In this document: one piece after another, positions 6,359 through 12,617 of the stretch
Layout of the letters: the number at the start of each line of letters is the position of its first letter
Position numbering within the stretch: position 1 is the first letter of the stretch
Assembly (NCBI GenBank): GCA_023819025.1
Contig: JAMWDC010000023.1
Span: 1-12,617 of the forward strand
From: Candidatus Omnitrophota bacterium
GTDB lineage: Bacteria > Omnitrophota > Omnitrophia > Omnitrophales > Aquincolibacteriaceae
Reading direction: 5' to 3'
Length of the DNA stretch: 12,617 bases
The notes under the pieces: model-generated
Told to the model about the DNA's origin: nothing
The model's database searches: none
The model's input: only the letters and a program-made list of their open reading frames with translations
Position numbers and translations under genes: made by a program

Positions 6359-6532
6359 ATGAAACGGATTGCAGACGCATTGGTGATTTTGGGGTTGGTG
6401 ATTTACATCGTTGCAGTGATCGGCAGATATTACGGGACGCCTTTTGTGGTCGGACATCAGGCTTCGAGTCTGTTGATTCTCGGGACGGGCTTTTTTGTCC
6501 TGGCATGTTATTTGAAGATTTCGGCAAAGTAA
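6359..6532 (+). CDS. Small two-helix membrane protein, 57 aa
   Basis: A short gene with ATG at 6359-6361, GGAGG at 6349-6353 (5-base spacing) and TAA at 6530-6532. The product begins MKRIADALVILGLVIYIVAV and has two hydrophobic segments, roughly residues 6-22 and 36-53. They are joined by a short polar loop containing GRYYGTPFVVGHQ, and the protein ends with a basic tail KISAK. The strong ribosome site, the balanced hydrophobic pattern and basic residues at both ends make it a believable inner-membrane protein, with both ends probably cytoplasmic. I recognise no family and assign no function. It is transcribed divergently from the HTH gene, whose start is about 160 bases away, so the two might be co-regulated. 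Confidence 0.65.
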   Translation: MKRIADALVILGLVIYIVAVIGRYYGTPFVVGHQASSLLILGTGFFVLACYLKISAK

Positions 6533-6574
6533 AAGGAATAGTCTTTGGTCTTCCTTCAATCGTAAAGGAGGCGG

Positions 6575-6594
6575 GCCGATTCTGTTCGGCTTTT
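6575..6594 (+). terminator. Weak intrinsic terminator after the 57-aa gene
   Basis: GCCGA and TCGGC form a 5-base-pair stem with a 6-base loop, followed by TTTT (6591-6594). It is short but well placed 42 bases after the stop codon. No gene is seen between here and 6791. Confidence 0.45.
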
Positions 6595-6790
6595 GTATTT
6601 GCAGTTTGTGAAGGGATGACATTTTGTGCCCCACGTGCCGGCACATGTCGGAGTCTTGTTCACAAAACCTTTGCGCGCGCAAGGTACGTTTCCAAGGGTG
6701 AGAGACCCGTTTCGGTGACTGAGGAGTTGCCGTGGTGAAGGATGGTTACTGCAAGCGATGGTTTAAACGTTTCGGGAACGGAGATTCAGA

Positions 6791-7489
6791 ATGAAACTCA
6801 GGGTGTCGCCTTTCGGAAAATGGATTGTGTGGTTACTCATCCTTTTAACAGGGAGGTTCCACAGCGGTATGGCCCAGAACTTCGATCGCGGAATCGTCAA
6901 ACTTCCCGAGCCGCGTTATGAAAGTGAATCCTCGATTGAAAAGTGCCTTCTCCTGAGGCGGTCCGTTAGAGATTTTAAAGATGAGCCGCTCACCCTTGCA
7001 CAAATTTCCCAGCTTCTTTGGGCCGCTCAAGGCGTGACGAGTGCTGAGGGATTCAAGACAGCGCCTTCCGCCGGTGCGACATATCCCCTGGAGGCTTATT
7101 TAGTCGCGGGTCATGTAACGGATCTTCAGAGCGGAATTTATCAATTCTCTTCTTCCAAGCATGAGCTGACAAGAATCGTCGACGGCGATAAAAGAGAAGA
7201 ACTGGCCCGTGCCGCGTTGGGGCAGTATTCGGTTCGGGAGGCTGCTGCGATTATCGTTTTTTCTGCCGTCTATGAAAGGACGACCGCACAATACGGCGAT
7301 CGAGGCGTCATGTATGTGCATATGGAGGCCGGTCATGCGGCACAGAACGTTGCATTGCAGGCCGTTGCGCAGGATCTCGGGACCATCATGATCGGCGCAT
7401 TTGAGGACGATGAGGTAAAAGTACTGATGAAGATGGAAGACGAAGAAGCCCCAGTGTACCTCATCGCCGTGGGCGTTCCCCAGCTGTAA
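6791..7489 (+). CDS. Exported SagB/ThcOx-type nitroreductase-family flavoprotein
   Basis: A 232-aa protein of the FMN-dependent nitroreductase superfamily, closest in pattern to the SagB/ThcOx group. The start at 6791 follows CGGAGA by about 6 bases. Residues 1-28 (basic MKLRVSPFGK, core WIVWLLILLTG, then SGMA) look like a Sec signal peptide, placing the enzyme outside the cytoplasmic membrane; uncleaved, it would be an anchor. Family features are LLRRSVRDFKDEPLTLAQIS (54-73), an FMN-phosphate-type RRS(V)R motif; LLWAAQG (75-81); APSAGATYPLEAY (91-103); and GHAAQNVALQAVAQDLGT (181-198). SagB enzymes oxidise azolines to azoles in peptide maturation. However, no cyclodehydratase, YcaO protein or precursor peptide is nearby, so a stand-alone reductase or dehydrogenase on an unknown substrate is more likely. 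An exported flavin enzyme needs its cofactor outside or Tat export; no RR signal is seen. Confidence 0.82.
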   Translation: MKLRVSPFGKWIVWLLILLTGRFHSGMAQNFDRGIVKLPEPRYESESSIEKCLLLRRSVRDFKDEPLTLAQISQLLWAAQGVTSAEGFKTAPSAGATYPLEAYLVAGHVTDLQSGIYQFSSSKHELTRIVDGDKREELARAALGQYSVREAAAIIVFSAVYERTTAQYGDRGVMYVHMEAGHAAQNVALQAVAQDLGTIMIGAFEDDEVKVLMKMEDEEAPVYLIAVGVPQL

Positions 7490-7516
7490 TAACCCTAGCC
7501 GCGATATTCAAATACG

Positions 7517-8077
7517 ATGATTTCCAAACGATGTCTCTCTAAATTACTCCTGCTGGCGGCATTGGTCACGTTCGGCAACTGCGCTTCGGCGTTACCCGTC
7601 CCAAAATCGAATCTTCGGTATTTTTATGAAGTCGATTCCTGGTTAGCACGGGGTGCCCAGCCAACCAAGGCGGGGTTTGTGGAGTTAAAAAACCGCGGAT
7701 TCCGTACCGTGATCAATTTTCGGCATGAACCGAAATGGATCGAATGGGAACGGGAAGTGGTTGAGGGATTGAGGATGAATTACGTGAGTCTGCCGTGGTC
7801 CATCACGAAAGACGCCCCGGGGGATCTCCTGGACCGGTTTTTCGAAGTTTTAGACAACCCGCTGAATCGTCCGGTTTTCTATCACTGCAAACACGGTCGG
7901 GATCGGACCGGTGCTATCACGGTTATCACTCTGATGCATTATAAGAAACTTTCTGAGGGAGAAGCTAGGGATCGGGCATTCCGGGATGTCTCACCCAATC
8001 TAAGGTATCGTATGTATGTCAATCGCAGGATTCGTGACTTTGTGCGTTCCTTTGAATGGGAATCCGCAAAATCGTAG
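7517..8077 (+). CDS. Exported dual-specificity/tyrosine phosphatase (TpbA/Siw14-like)
   Basis: A 186-aa cysteine-dependent phosphatase. The active-site loop is FYHCKHGRDRTGAI with the C-x5-R signature (Cys124, Arg130). It is preceded by ARGAQPTKAGFVELKNRGFR (44-63) and TVINFRHEP (64-72), the usual N-terminal pattern of DSP-type enzymes such as TpbA and Siw14. A plausible general-acid Asp lies in TKDAPGD (97-103). Residues 1-26 are a signal peptide (MISKRC, Leu-rich core, CASA before LPVPK). A lipoprotein signal is possible because FGNC resembles a degenerate lipobox. No ribosome site precedes the ATG, but the signal peptide fits this start. It begins 27 bases after the nitroreductase stop, so the two may share a transcript. 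The substrate cannot be inferred: phosphotyrosine proteins or inositol/polyphosphates are both known for the group. Confidence 0.82.
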   Translation: MISKRCLSKLLLLAALVTFGNCASALPVPKSNLRYFYEVDSWLARGAQPTKAGFVELKNRGFRTVINFRHEPKWIEWEREVVEGLRMNYVSLPWSITKDAPGDLLDRFFEVLDNPLNRPVFYHCKHGRDRTGAITVITLMHYKKLSEGEARDRAFRDVSPNLRYRMYVNRRIRDFVRSFEWESAKS

Positions 8078-8084
8078 TTTCCAG

Positions 8085-8102
8085 CCCGTCCATGTTTACG
8101 GG
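8085..8102 (+). terminator. Short hairpin after the phosphatase gene
   Basis: CCCGT (8085-8089) and ACGGG (8098-8102) form a perfect 5-pair stem 8 bases after the stop. There is no following T run, so intrinsic termination is doubtful. Confidence 0.25.
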
Positions 8103-8144
8103 AGGACCGAAGTCTTATCTCCTATCCCGACTCTAACCCAATAT

Positions 8145-8172
8145 TTGATAAACGGTTAGTGCAATTTACAAT
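8145..8172 (+). promoter_or_regulatory. Predicted sigma70-type promoter upstream of the acyl-CoA dehydrogenase
   Basis: TTGATA (8145-8150) and TACAAT (8167-8172) are separated by 16 bases. Transcription from here would leave a leader of about 190 bases before the ATG at 8370. Apart from this the 292-base gap after the phosphatase holds nothing I can support. Confidence 0.45.
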
Positions 8173-8369
8173 CCAAGAAATTTCCTTGCGTGAGCTACGA
8201 CTCCAGACTATGATATCCAGACATTAAAACCATGGTGTTCAGATAAGAACCATTGCGGTTCCGGAATTCTCGCGGGAAATCTCCGAGGGGGCAGTTTTTC
8301 GAATAAAATTGCCACCTGGGGAATTTAACGAAATCATCAACGAATTTACTGAAAGGGAAATATCCATTC

Positions 8370-10505
8370 ATGGACTCGACCCATTCCACGGATGCAACTT
8401 CTTCGGTATTAAAGACCCTGCCTGGCGATGACGTGCGGCAAATCATGTGGCGTTTTGCCGATCGTTATGACCTGCAAATGGTAGTTCAATCCACACGGGC
8501 TGTAGCCCGCGGCCTGGTGGCTCGCTTGGTGGCCGACGGCGCGCGAAATTCTCACGATTGGAACGCCGAAAAGGCACAGCTCCTTACTGCATTTGACGAA
8601 GGCGGAATCACGGCTGTTTTTATGGATCCGTCCCACGGCGGCTTTATCGAGGGGCCTAAAAATCTTGCCTTGGCGCTGGTTGCATTCGAACTTTCATGGG
8701 TCGATGCTGGTGCCGCCACGTGCAGTTTGGCTGGGAATTTGGCCTTAGCGCCAATCCATGAAAAAGGGACCCCCGAACAGGTGAAAACTTATATGAGTCG
8801 GTGCATCCCCGCAAAGCCTGGAGAAAATAGAAAAACTTGGCGCGGGGCGTTCGCATTAACTGAACCGCTTCCTTATGTGGGAGTCGATACGGGTGTGCTC
8901 AGCGGGAGGGTTCGTGTGGCGGAATGGTCTGAGGGCAAAGAACCCATCCTTCAGGTGGATAAACGGGGCCGTTTTATTACGAATATGGGTTTTGCAAACT
9001 TTGTTACAGCCGCAGTGGATTCTGATGATCCACGGATCAAAGGCAGCTGTATGATCATTCTTGAGGAAGGGGATCTGGGAATTTACGACCGGGGCACGCC
9101 GACTCATAAATTGGTGCATCAGCTGTCGTCGACGTGCGACCCTGTATTGAGTCTGAAGGTCCCCGCCAGCCGCATCATCGGCGGTTATACTGTCAAAGAC
9201 GGGATTATCATACCCAATTCGAGCCACGGCGAGGTGATCGAAGCGGTTTTTCGCAGAACACGGGTGACAGTTGCTCTGATGACGTCCGCAAAACTGTTGT
9301 CAGCCGTCGAACCGGTGATCCGTTACCAGCGCACAAGATTCCGCGGCGGGGATGCCGGATCGCCGGGAACACCCCGTTATGAATTGGGATTGCAATCCAA
9401 AGAGGATGCGATTCACCGTTTGGCCGATGTCTGGGCGACGGGTGAGGCGAGCGCCTCTTTGGGCTTTGCCGCGGCACGGCTTTTTGATTCCTACGATCCG
9501 ATTGAACGTGAAAAGGACCGCATCTTTGCTGAACAGGGGATCAAAGGCGGCCGGGCGCAGGTGAAGGCCCTCAAAAAAGTGCAGGCCGATGCGTTGGAAT
9601 ATTTGAAACTTTCCAAGATGCCGGAGTCAAAGCGCGATCCAGCGCGCTACGAAAAGCTCAAATCCGATACGCTCGTTCAATTTTTGATTCATGATTCCCT
9701 AGCGAACGTTTTATGCCCCGCTTCGAAACTTTGGAATACGGGATACGGCGCGACCATGATGCGCGAGGCCGTGAGTCTGATGGGGGGGTACGGGATCACG
9801 GAGGATTGTCCCGGCTTTCTCGGACAGAAATGGTCCGATGCCCAGCTGGAAGCAACCTATGAAGGTCCGGAGGCCGTGCAGCGCCGGCAATTGACCGTGA
9901 CCATGGTGGATGATATCTTTCTTGCCCAGTTTCGTCAGTGGATTCAGGAATTGCTGGACATCTCAAACCGTCATCCCCGGATGGGGGCTTGTGTCTTGGC
10001 GCATGCGATGAAACTTTGGTTGTGGACCCTTGAATATCTTCTCCAAGCAAAGGATGCGAATGGCGAAGTCCTTTTTCACGGTCAGCGCCAGGGGGTGACG
10101 TTTTCGATGGCCGATGCGCTTTGCTGGCTGCTGGCATCCCGTTATCAAATACTCGATGTCTTGGAGTTGGAGTCCAAAGGGCCCCAGAATCCCGTGTTGG
10201 CGGAAGGGCTCGGCGGTTTTGTAAGTTTCTTTTCGGATTTATGCCACGTTCAGGCCGCACGGTCTGCGGGAGAAGTCGCTCGCATCACAGCCGAATTGGT
10301 GTTCGGATATGGTCCTTATCCCACCTGCAAAAATGAACGAGGTGAAATCTGTGATGAAATTCCGAAGCCCGGTGGTACGGAAGAATTTTTCCGGCTGCGA
10401 GGCAATCTCGACGCCTGCCTGGGCGGCGCGCGTTTGGCCAAAGATCGTGCCGCACTTGCGATCACCAAAGTCATGATCCCCGAAGCCTTGGATTATCCCC
10501 TGTGA
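8370..10505 (+). CDS. Large acyl-CoA dehydrogenase (711 aa) with C-terminal extension
   Basis: This FAD enzyme family makes trans-2-enoyl-CoA from acyl-CoA in the first step of beta-oxidation. The start is the ATG at 8370 with AAAGGGA upstream. Dehydrogenase marks are FALTEPLPYVGVD (161-173, the CALTEPxAGSD flavin motif in altered form), RRTRVTVALMTSAKLL (295-310), MREAVSLMGGYGITED (464-479) and TYEGPEAVQRRQL (496-508). The last has Glu498 where medium-chain-type enzymes have the catalytic base. Two features are unusual: a charged insertion at about 373-435 (EREKDRIFAEQG..., KALKKVQADALEYLK) within the helical C-terminal domain, and about 190 further residues after the YEG motif. Typical members are about 380 aa and FadE is longer, so this belongs to the large class. 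It is followed 72 bases later by the ETF-QO-like oxidoreductase, its probable electron partner. Chain-length or aromatic substrate preference cannot be read from sequence. Confidence 0.88.
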   Translation: MDSTHSTDATSSVLKTLPGDDVRQIMWRFADRYDLQMVVQSTRAVARGLVARLVADGARNSHDWNAEKAQLLTAFDEGGITAVFMDPSHGGFIEGPKNLALALVAFELSWVDAGAATCSLAGNLALAPIHEKGTPEQVKTYMSRCIPAKPGENRKTWRGAFALTEPLPYVGVDTGVLSGRVRVAEWSEGKEPILQVDKRGRFITNMGFANFVTAAVDSDDPRIKGSCMIILEEGDLGIYDRGTPTHKLVHQLSSTCDPVLSLKVPASRIIGGYTVKDGIIIPNSSHGEVIEAVFRRTRVTVALMTSAKLLSAVEPVIRYQRTRFRGGDAGSPGTPRYELGLQSKEDAIHRLADVWATGEASASLGFAAARLFDSYDPIEREKDRIFAEQGIKGGRAQVKALKKVQADALEYLKLSKMPESKRDPARYEKLKSDTLVQFLIHDSLANVLCPASKLWNTGYGATMMREAVSLMGGYGITEDCPGFLGQKWSDAQLEATYEGPEAVQRRQLTVTMVDDIFLAQFRQWIQELLDISNRHPRMGACVLAHAMKLWLWTLEYLLQAKDANGEVLFHGQRQGVTFSMADALCWLLASRYQILDVLELESKGPQNPVLAEGLGGFVSFFSDLCHVQAARSAGEVARITAELVFGYGPYPTCKNERGEICDEIPKPGGTEEFFRLRGNLDACLGGARLAKDRAALAITKVMIPEALDYPL

Positions 10506-10515
10506 TAAAATCGTT

Positions 10516-10581
10516 ATGCAATCGCCTCCTGTTATGGTTTCGATTCCGATGAATCCCCAAACTTTTCAAGCATCCGTGTGA
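10516..10581 (+). CDS. Possible 21-codon leader ORF coupled to the oxidoreductase start
   Basis: ATG at 10516 to TGA at 10579-10581 encodes MQSPPVMVSIPMNPQTFQASV. The stop overlaps the GTG start of the next gene in a GTGA junction (10578-10581), the classic layout for translational coupling. There is no ribosome site before the ATG and the peptide resembles nothing I know. The downstream gene also lacks a ribosome site of its own, which would make coupling useful. It could equally be chance. Confidence 0.25.
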   Translation: MQSPPVMVSIPMNPQTFQASV

Positions 10582-12452
10582 ACGCGATGGACAGCTCAAA
10601 AGACGTCGAACGTCAAACCATGGATGTCGATATCGTCGGCGTGGGGTTCGGTCCGGCCATGGGAGGATTTCTGACGACCCTTGCCAGGGCAATGGCGGAT
10701 CCAAACAGTCGGCCCGTATTCGCGAGTCGGGCCATGCCGGGCATGCCTCTTCAAGTGATTTGTTATGAGCGCGCGGATGATATCGGCTTTGGTGTCTCAG
10801 GCGTGGTGACCCAGGGGCGTGCGATCCGGAAGTCATTTCCGAATTTGGATATTGCGCAGATACCGCGAGCCTGCGAGGTCAAGCACGAAAAAGTTCTTTA
10901 TCTTTTAGATCCTGTCGGGGCGAGCCGGCGTTCCCTGATTCTTCGGATGGCGGACAAATTGATCCGGACTTTTAAATGGATGCTGTCCTATCGCGATCAC
11001 GCCTTCGAGTTGCCGTGTATTCCTCCTTTCCTCCGTAAAGATGGCGGGCTGATTCTTTCCATCGGGCAGTTCAATCAATGGGTCGGTTCCGAGCTCATGT
11101 CATCAGGCACAGTCCAAATTTGGCCCGGGATGCCGGTGAGTCAGGCGATTATCGAGGGTGACCGCGTCTTGGGAATTCGTCTCGTGGATCAGGGTACAGA
11201 CAAGGCAGGCCGTCCGGATACGGGATATATGCCGGGCATAGATATTCGGGCGCGATTGACGGTCGTCGGAGACGGTCCGGTCGGCACTGTCAGCCAGCAG
11301 TTGGATAAAATTTTCGGATTGCCTGAAGGTCAGTACCAGCGGGAATGGGCGGTCGGCATGAAATTCGTGGTGGAATTGTCCGAGAATTGTCCACTCCAAG
11401 CAGGCACGGTACTGCATACCTTTGGATATCCGGAGCCGGAAATTTTTGGTTTTCTTTATGTTTATCCCGACCGACTGGCGTCACTTGGGATCTTCGTTCC
11501 CGCCTCATTTGAGAATCCGGTGCGCACCGCCTACCGCTATCTCCAGCATTGGATGATGCATCCCTACCTTTGGCGGTACCTTCAGGGGTCGACCTTGCGA
11601 TCGTGGGGCGCAAAGTCATTGGGGGAGTCCGGCAGACGGGGGCAACCCTATCTTGTGGGAAACGGTTACGCGCGGATCGGGGAAAATTCGGGCAGCACCA
11701 ATGTCCTGACGGGCTCGGGAGTCGATGAGGCTTGGATGACCGGCGTTCAATTGGCGGAGGGTGTGATTGAACTGTTAAAAGCGAATCAACCGTTTACCCG
11801 CGAAAACCTTGAAAAGGCCTATGTCAAGCGCCGCCGGGCGAGTTGGGTGGAATCCGAAGCACGGATTGCCGAAAAAGCGCGCGACGGATTCCAGCACGGC
11901 TTTGTCGCCGGACTCATAGGCATGGGTCTTACGGGCATAACGCGGGGGATGCTGAACCTCGGATTCAAAATCAAGCGTCCTTACGAACACATCCCTTCGT
12001 TTGAGGAATACTATGAGAATAAAATTTCCAAGGATGAAATTGAGAAGATCCGCAAAGAATGTACGGTGGCCGGGCTTTCACTGCATGATGCCTTCATGGA
12101 CCGGGTCGGCTGGCCCAGGATTCCTTATGACGGAAAACTCCTGATTTCTCATCAGGATGTTTTGCTTGTGGGAGGAAAGGTTCAGGCGCCTCCCGGCGGT
12201 TATGCCGATCATGTCCTCTTTTTAGATCCGGCCCTGTGTGAACACTGCGATACAAAAGTTTGCATTGAGCTGTGCTCGGGTCAGGCGATTACGACTAATC
12301 CGGAAGGCGGCGTGCCGCTTTTTGACCGGGAAAAATGCGTTTACTGCGGCGCGTGTATGTGGAATTGCGCCAAACCGCGCGGCGGGGATCCGGAACACGT
12401 GAATATCGAATTCCGGACCGGGTCGGGCGGTCTGCATTCCGCCGAAAATTAG
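10578..12452 (+). CDS. ETF:quinone-oxidoreductase-like flavoprotein with eight-Cys ferredoxin tail
   Basis: A 624-aa protein fusing an FAD-binding oxidoreductase to a C-terminal ferredoxin domain, resembling ETF:quinone oxidoreductase/FixC-FixX. It begins with a dinucleotide-binding fold, VDIVGVGFGPAMGG (17-30). ETF-QO-like stretches include GTVLHTFGYPEPEIFGFLYV (near 275-295), a YRYLQHWMMHP segment, and SGSTNVLTGSGVDEAWMTG, the distal FAD loop. The tail has CEHCDTKVCIELC (Cys554, 557, 562, 566), then NPEGGVP, then CVYCGACMWNC (Cys587, 590, 593, 597). That is eight cysteines, enough for two [4Fe-4S] clusters, whereas ETF-QO has one. The GTG at 10578 overlaps the stop of a 21-codon ORF; ATGs at 10587 and 10620 are alternatives, and none has a good ribosome site. 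By context it takes electrons from acyl-CoA oxidation to quinone or another carrier. No transmembrane helix is evident; a hydrophobic patch (HGFVAGLIGMGLTGITRGML) may touch the membrane. Confidence 0.85.
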   Translation: MNAMDSSKDVERQTMDVDIVGVGFGPAMGGFLTTLARAMADPNSRPVFASRAMPGMPLQVICYERADDIGFGVSGVVTQGRAIRKSFPNLDIAQIPRACEVKHEKVLYLLDPVGASRRSLILRMADKLIRTFKWMLSYRDHAFELPCIPPFLRKDGGLILSIGQFNQWVGSELMSSGTVQIWPGMPVSQAIIEGDRVLGIRLVDQGTDKAGRPDTGYMPGIDIRARLTVVGDGPVGTVSQQLDKIFGLPEGQYQREWAVGMKFVVELSENCPLQAGTVLHTFGYPEPEIFGFLYVYPDRLASLGIFVPASFENPVRTAYRYLQHWMMHPYLWRYLQGSTLRSWGAKSLGESGRRGQPYLVGNGYARIGENSGSTNVLTGSGVDEAWMTGVQLAEGVIELLKANQPFTRENLEKAYVKRRRASWVESEARIAEKARDGFQHGFVAGLIGMGLTGITRGMLNLGFKIKRPYEHIPSFEEYYENKISKDEIEKIRKECTVAGLSLHDAFMDRVGWPRIPYDGKLLISHQDVLLVGGKVQAPPGGYADHVLFLDPALCEHCDTKVCIELCSGQAITTNPEGGVPLFDREKCVYCGACMWNCAKPRGGDPEHVNIEFRTGSGGLHSAEN

Positions 12453-12617
12453 CTCAAAAAAGTGTAGATAAAAATTTATTTTGTGGATATCATTTAACCT
12501 TTCGTAAAATCTTGGCAAAATCTCATGTTATTATCTTCATTTATTCAATTTCTTTTATTACGAAGCTTTAATACTTCAGTGTGATTTTAGTCCAAAGGTA
12601 ATATTGCAGCCTTTTAA
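12453..12617. other. AT-rich tail of the window, no gene seen
   Basis: The 165 bases after the oxidoreductase are AT-rich and have no open frame with a start signal. A loose promoter-like pair (TTGTGG, 18 bases, TAAAAT at about 12480-12510) might serve a gene beyond the edge. I see no hairpin with a T run here. Confidence 0.3.

Noticed and set aside
6635..6682. Two perfect palindromes, GTGCCGGCAC (6635-6644) and TTGCGCGCGCAA (6671-6682)
   Set aside because: They are short, unrelated to each other and have no T run. They could be binding sites, but nothing ties them to a regulator.
6505..6738. A 77-codon open frame on the + strand overlapping the end of the 57-aa gene
   Set aside because: It has no ribosome site, runs through the terminator-like hairpin, and its composition has no domain-like pattern. 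The frame it overlaps has a far better start.
9796..10260. 154-codon - strand open frame under the acyl-CoA dehydrogenase
   Set aside because: It is Arg/Pro-rich, a typical product of reading the complement of a coding strand, with no start signal.

Overview
This window is a chromosomal segment from a bacterium, probably an uncultured anaerobe or facultative anaerobe. It carries the end of a [NiFe]-hydrogenase maturation operon and an acyl-CoA oxidation locus. Several genes have clear Shine-Dalgarno sites, and coding DNA is of moderate GC. The intergenic dispersed palindromes (a GGGACAG...CTGYCCC type and a TGTCATTGCG/GAGGAGCGAAGCG type) are of kinds I associate with Omnitrophota-like and deltaproteobacterial genomes. 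That lineage guess is weak. Nearly all genes are on the + strand; one small helix-turn-helix gene is on the - strand.

Layout. (1) 1-1424: the 3' end of hypD, then hypE with its diagnostic C-terminal PRIC. Both act in making the Fe(CN)2CO ligands of [NiFe]-hydrogenase, so other hyp genes probably lie to the left of the window. (2) 1425-2021: about 600 bases without a credible gene, holding a REP-like inverted repeat and a nested palindromic, MITE-like element. (3) 2022-2898: an isolated transcription unit (promoter, signal-peptide gene, intrinsic terminator) for a secreted Thr/Pro-rich protein with YD-type repeats. (4) 3118-5838: a SERCA-type (P2A) Ca2+ ATPase with every catalytic and Ca2+-site motif but two single-base frame breaks, so it reads as three pieces. 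(5) 5956-6195 (-): an orphan HTH protein. (6) 6359-6532: a 57-residue, two-helix membrane protein preceded by a terminator-like hairpin. (7) 6791-8077: an exported SagB/ThcOx-type nitroreductase followed 27 bases later by an exported dual-specificity/tyrosine phosphatase. (8) 8370-12452: a large acyl-CoA dehydrogenase and an ETF:quinone-oxidoreductase-like flavoprotein with an eight-cysteine ferredoxin tail.

How the genes may work together. HypD and HypE form the cyanide/CO ligand assembly machinery. The last two genes look like an electron-transfer unit in which acyl-CoA oxidation feeds an FAD/Fe-S oxidoreductase; no etfAB is in the window, so the link between them is open. The nitroreductase and phosphatase may share a transcript and an extracytoplasmic location, but no functional link is visible. 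The middle of the window is an accessory zone (repeats, secreted low-complexity protein, broken or mis-sequenced ATPase, orphan regulator). I see no CRISPR array, tRNA, rRNA, transposase or phage gene. The most interesting item is the dehydrogenase/ETF-QO-like pair. The other items are modest and mostly need comparative data.
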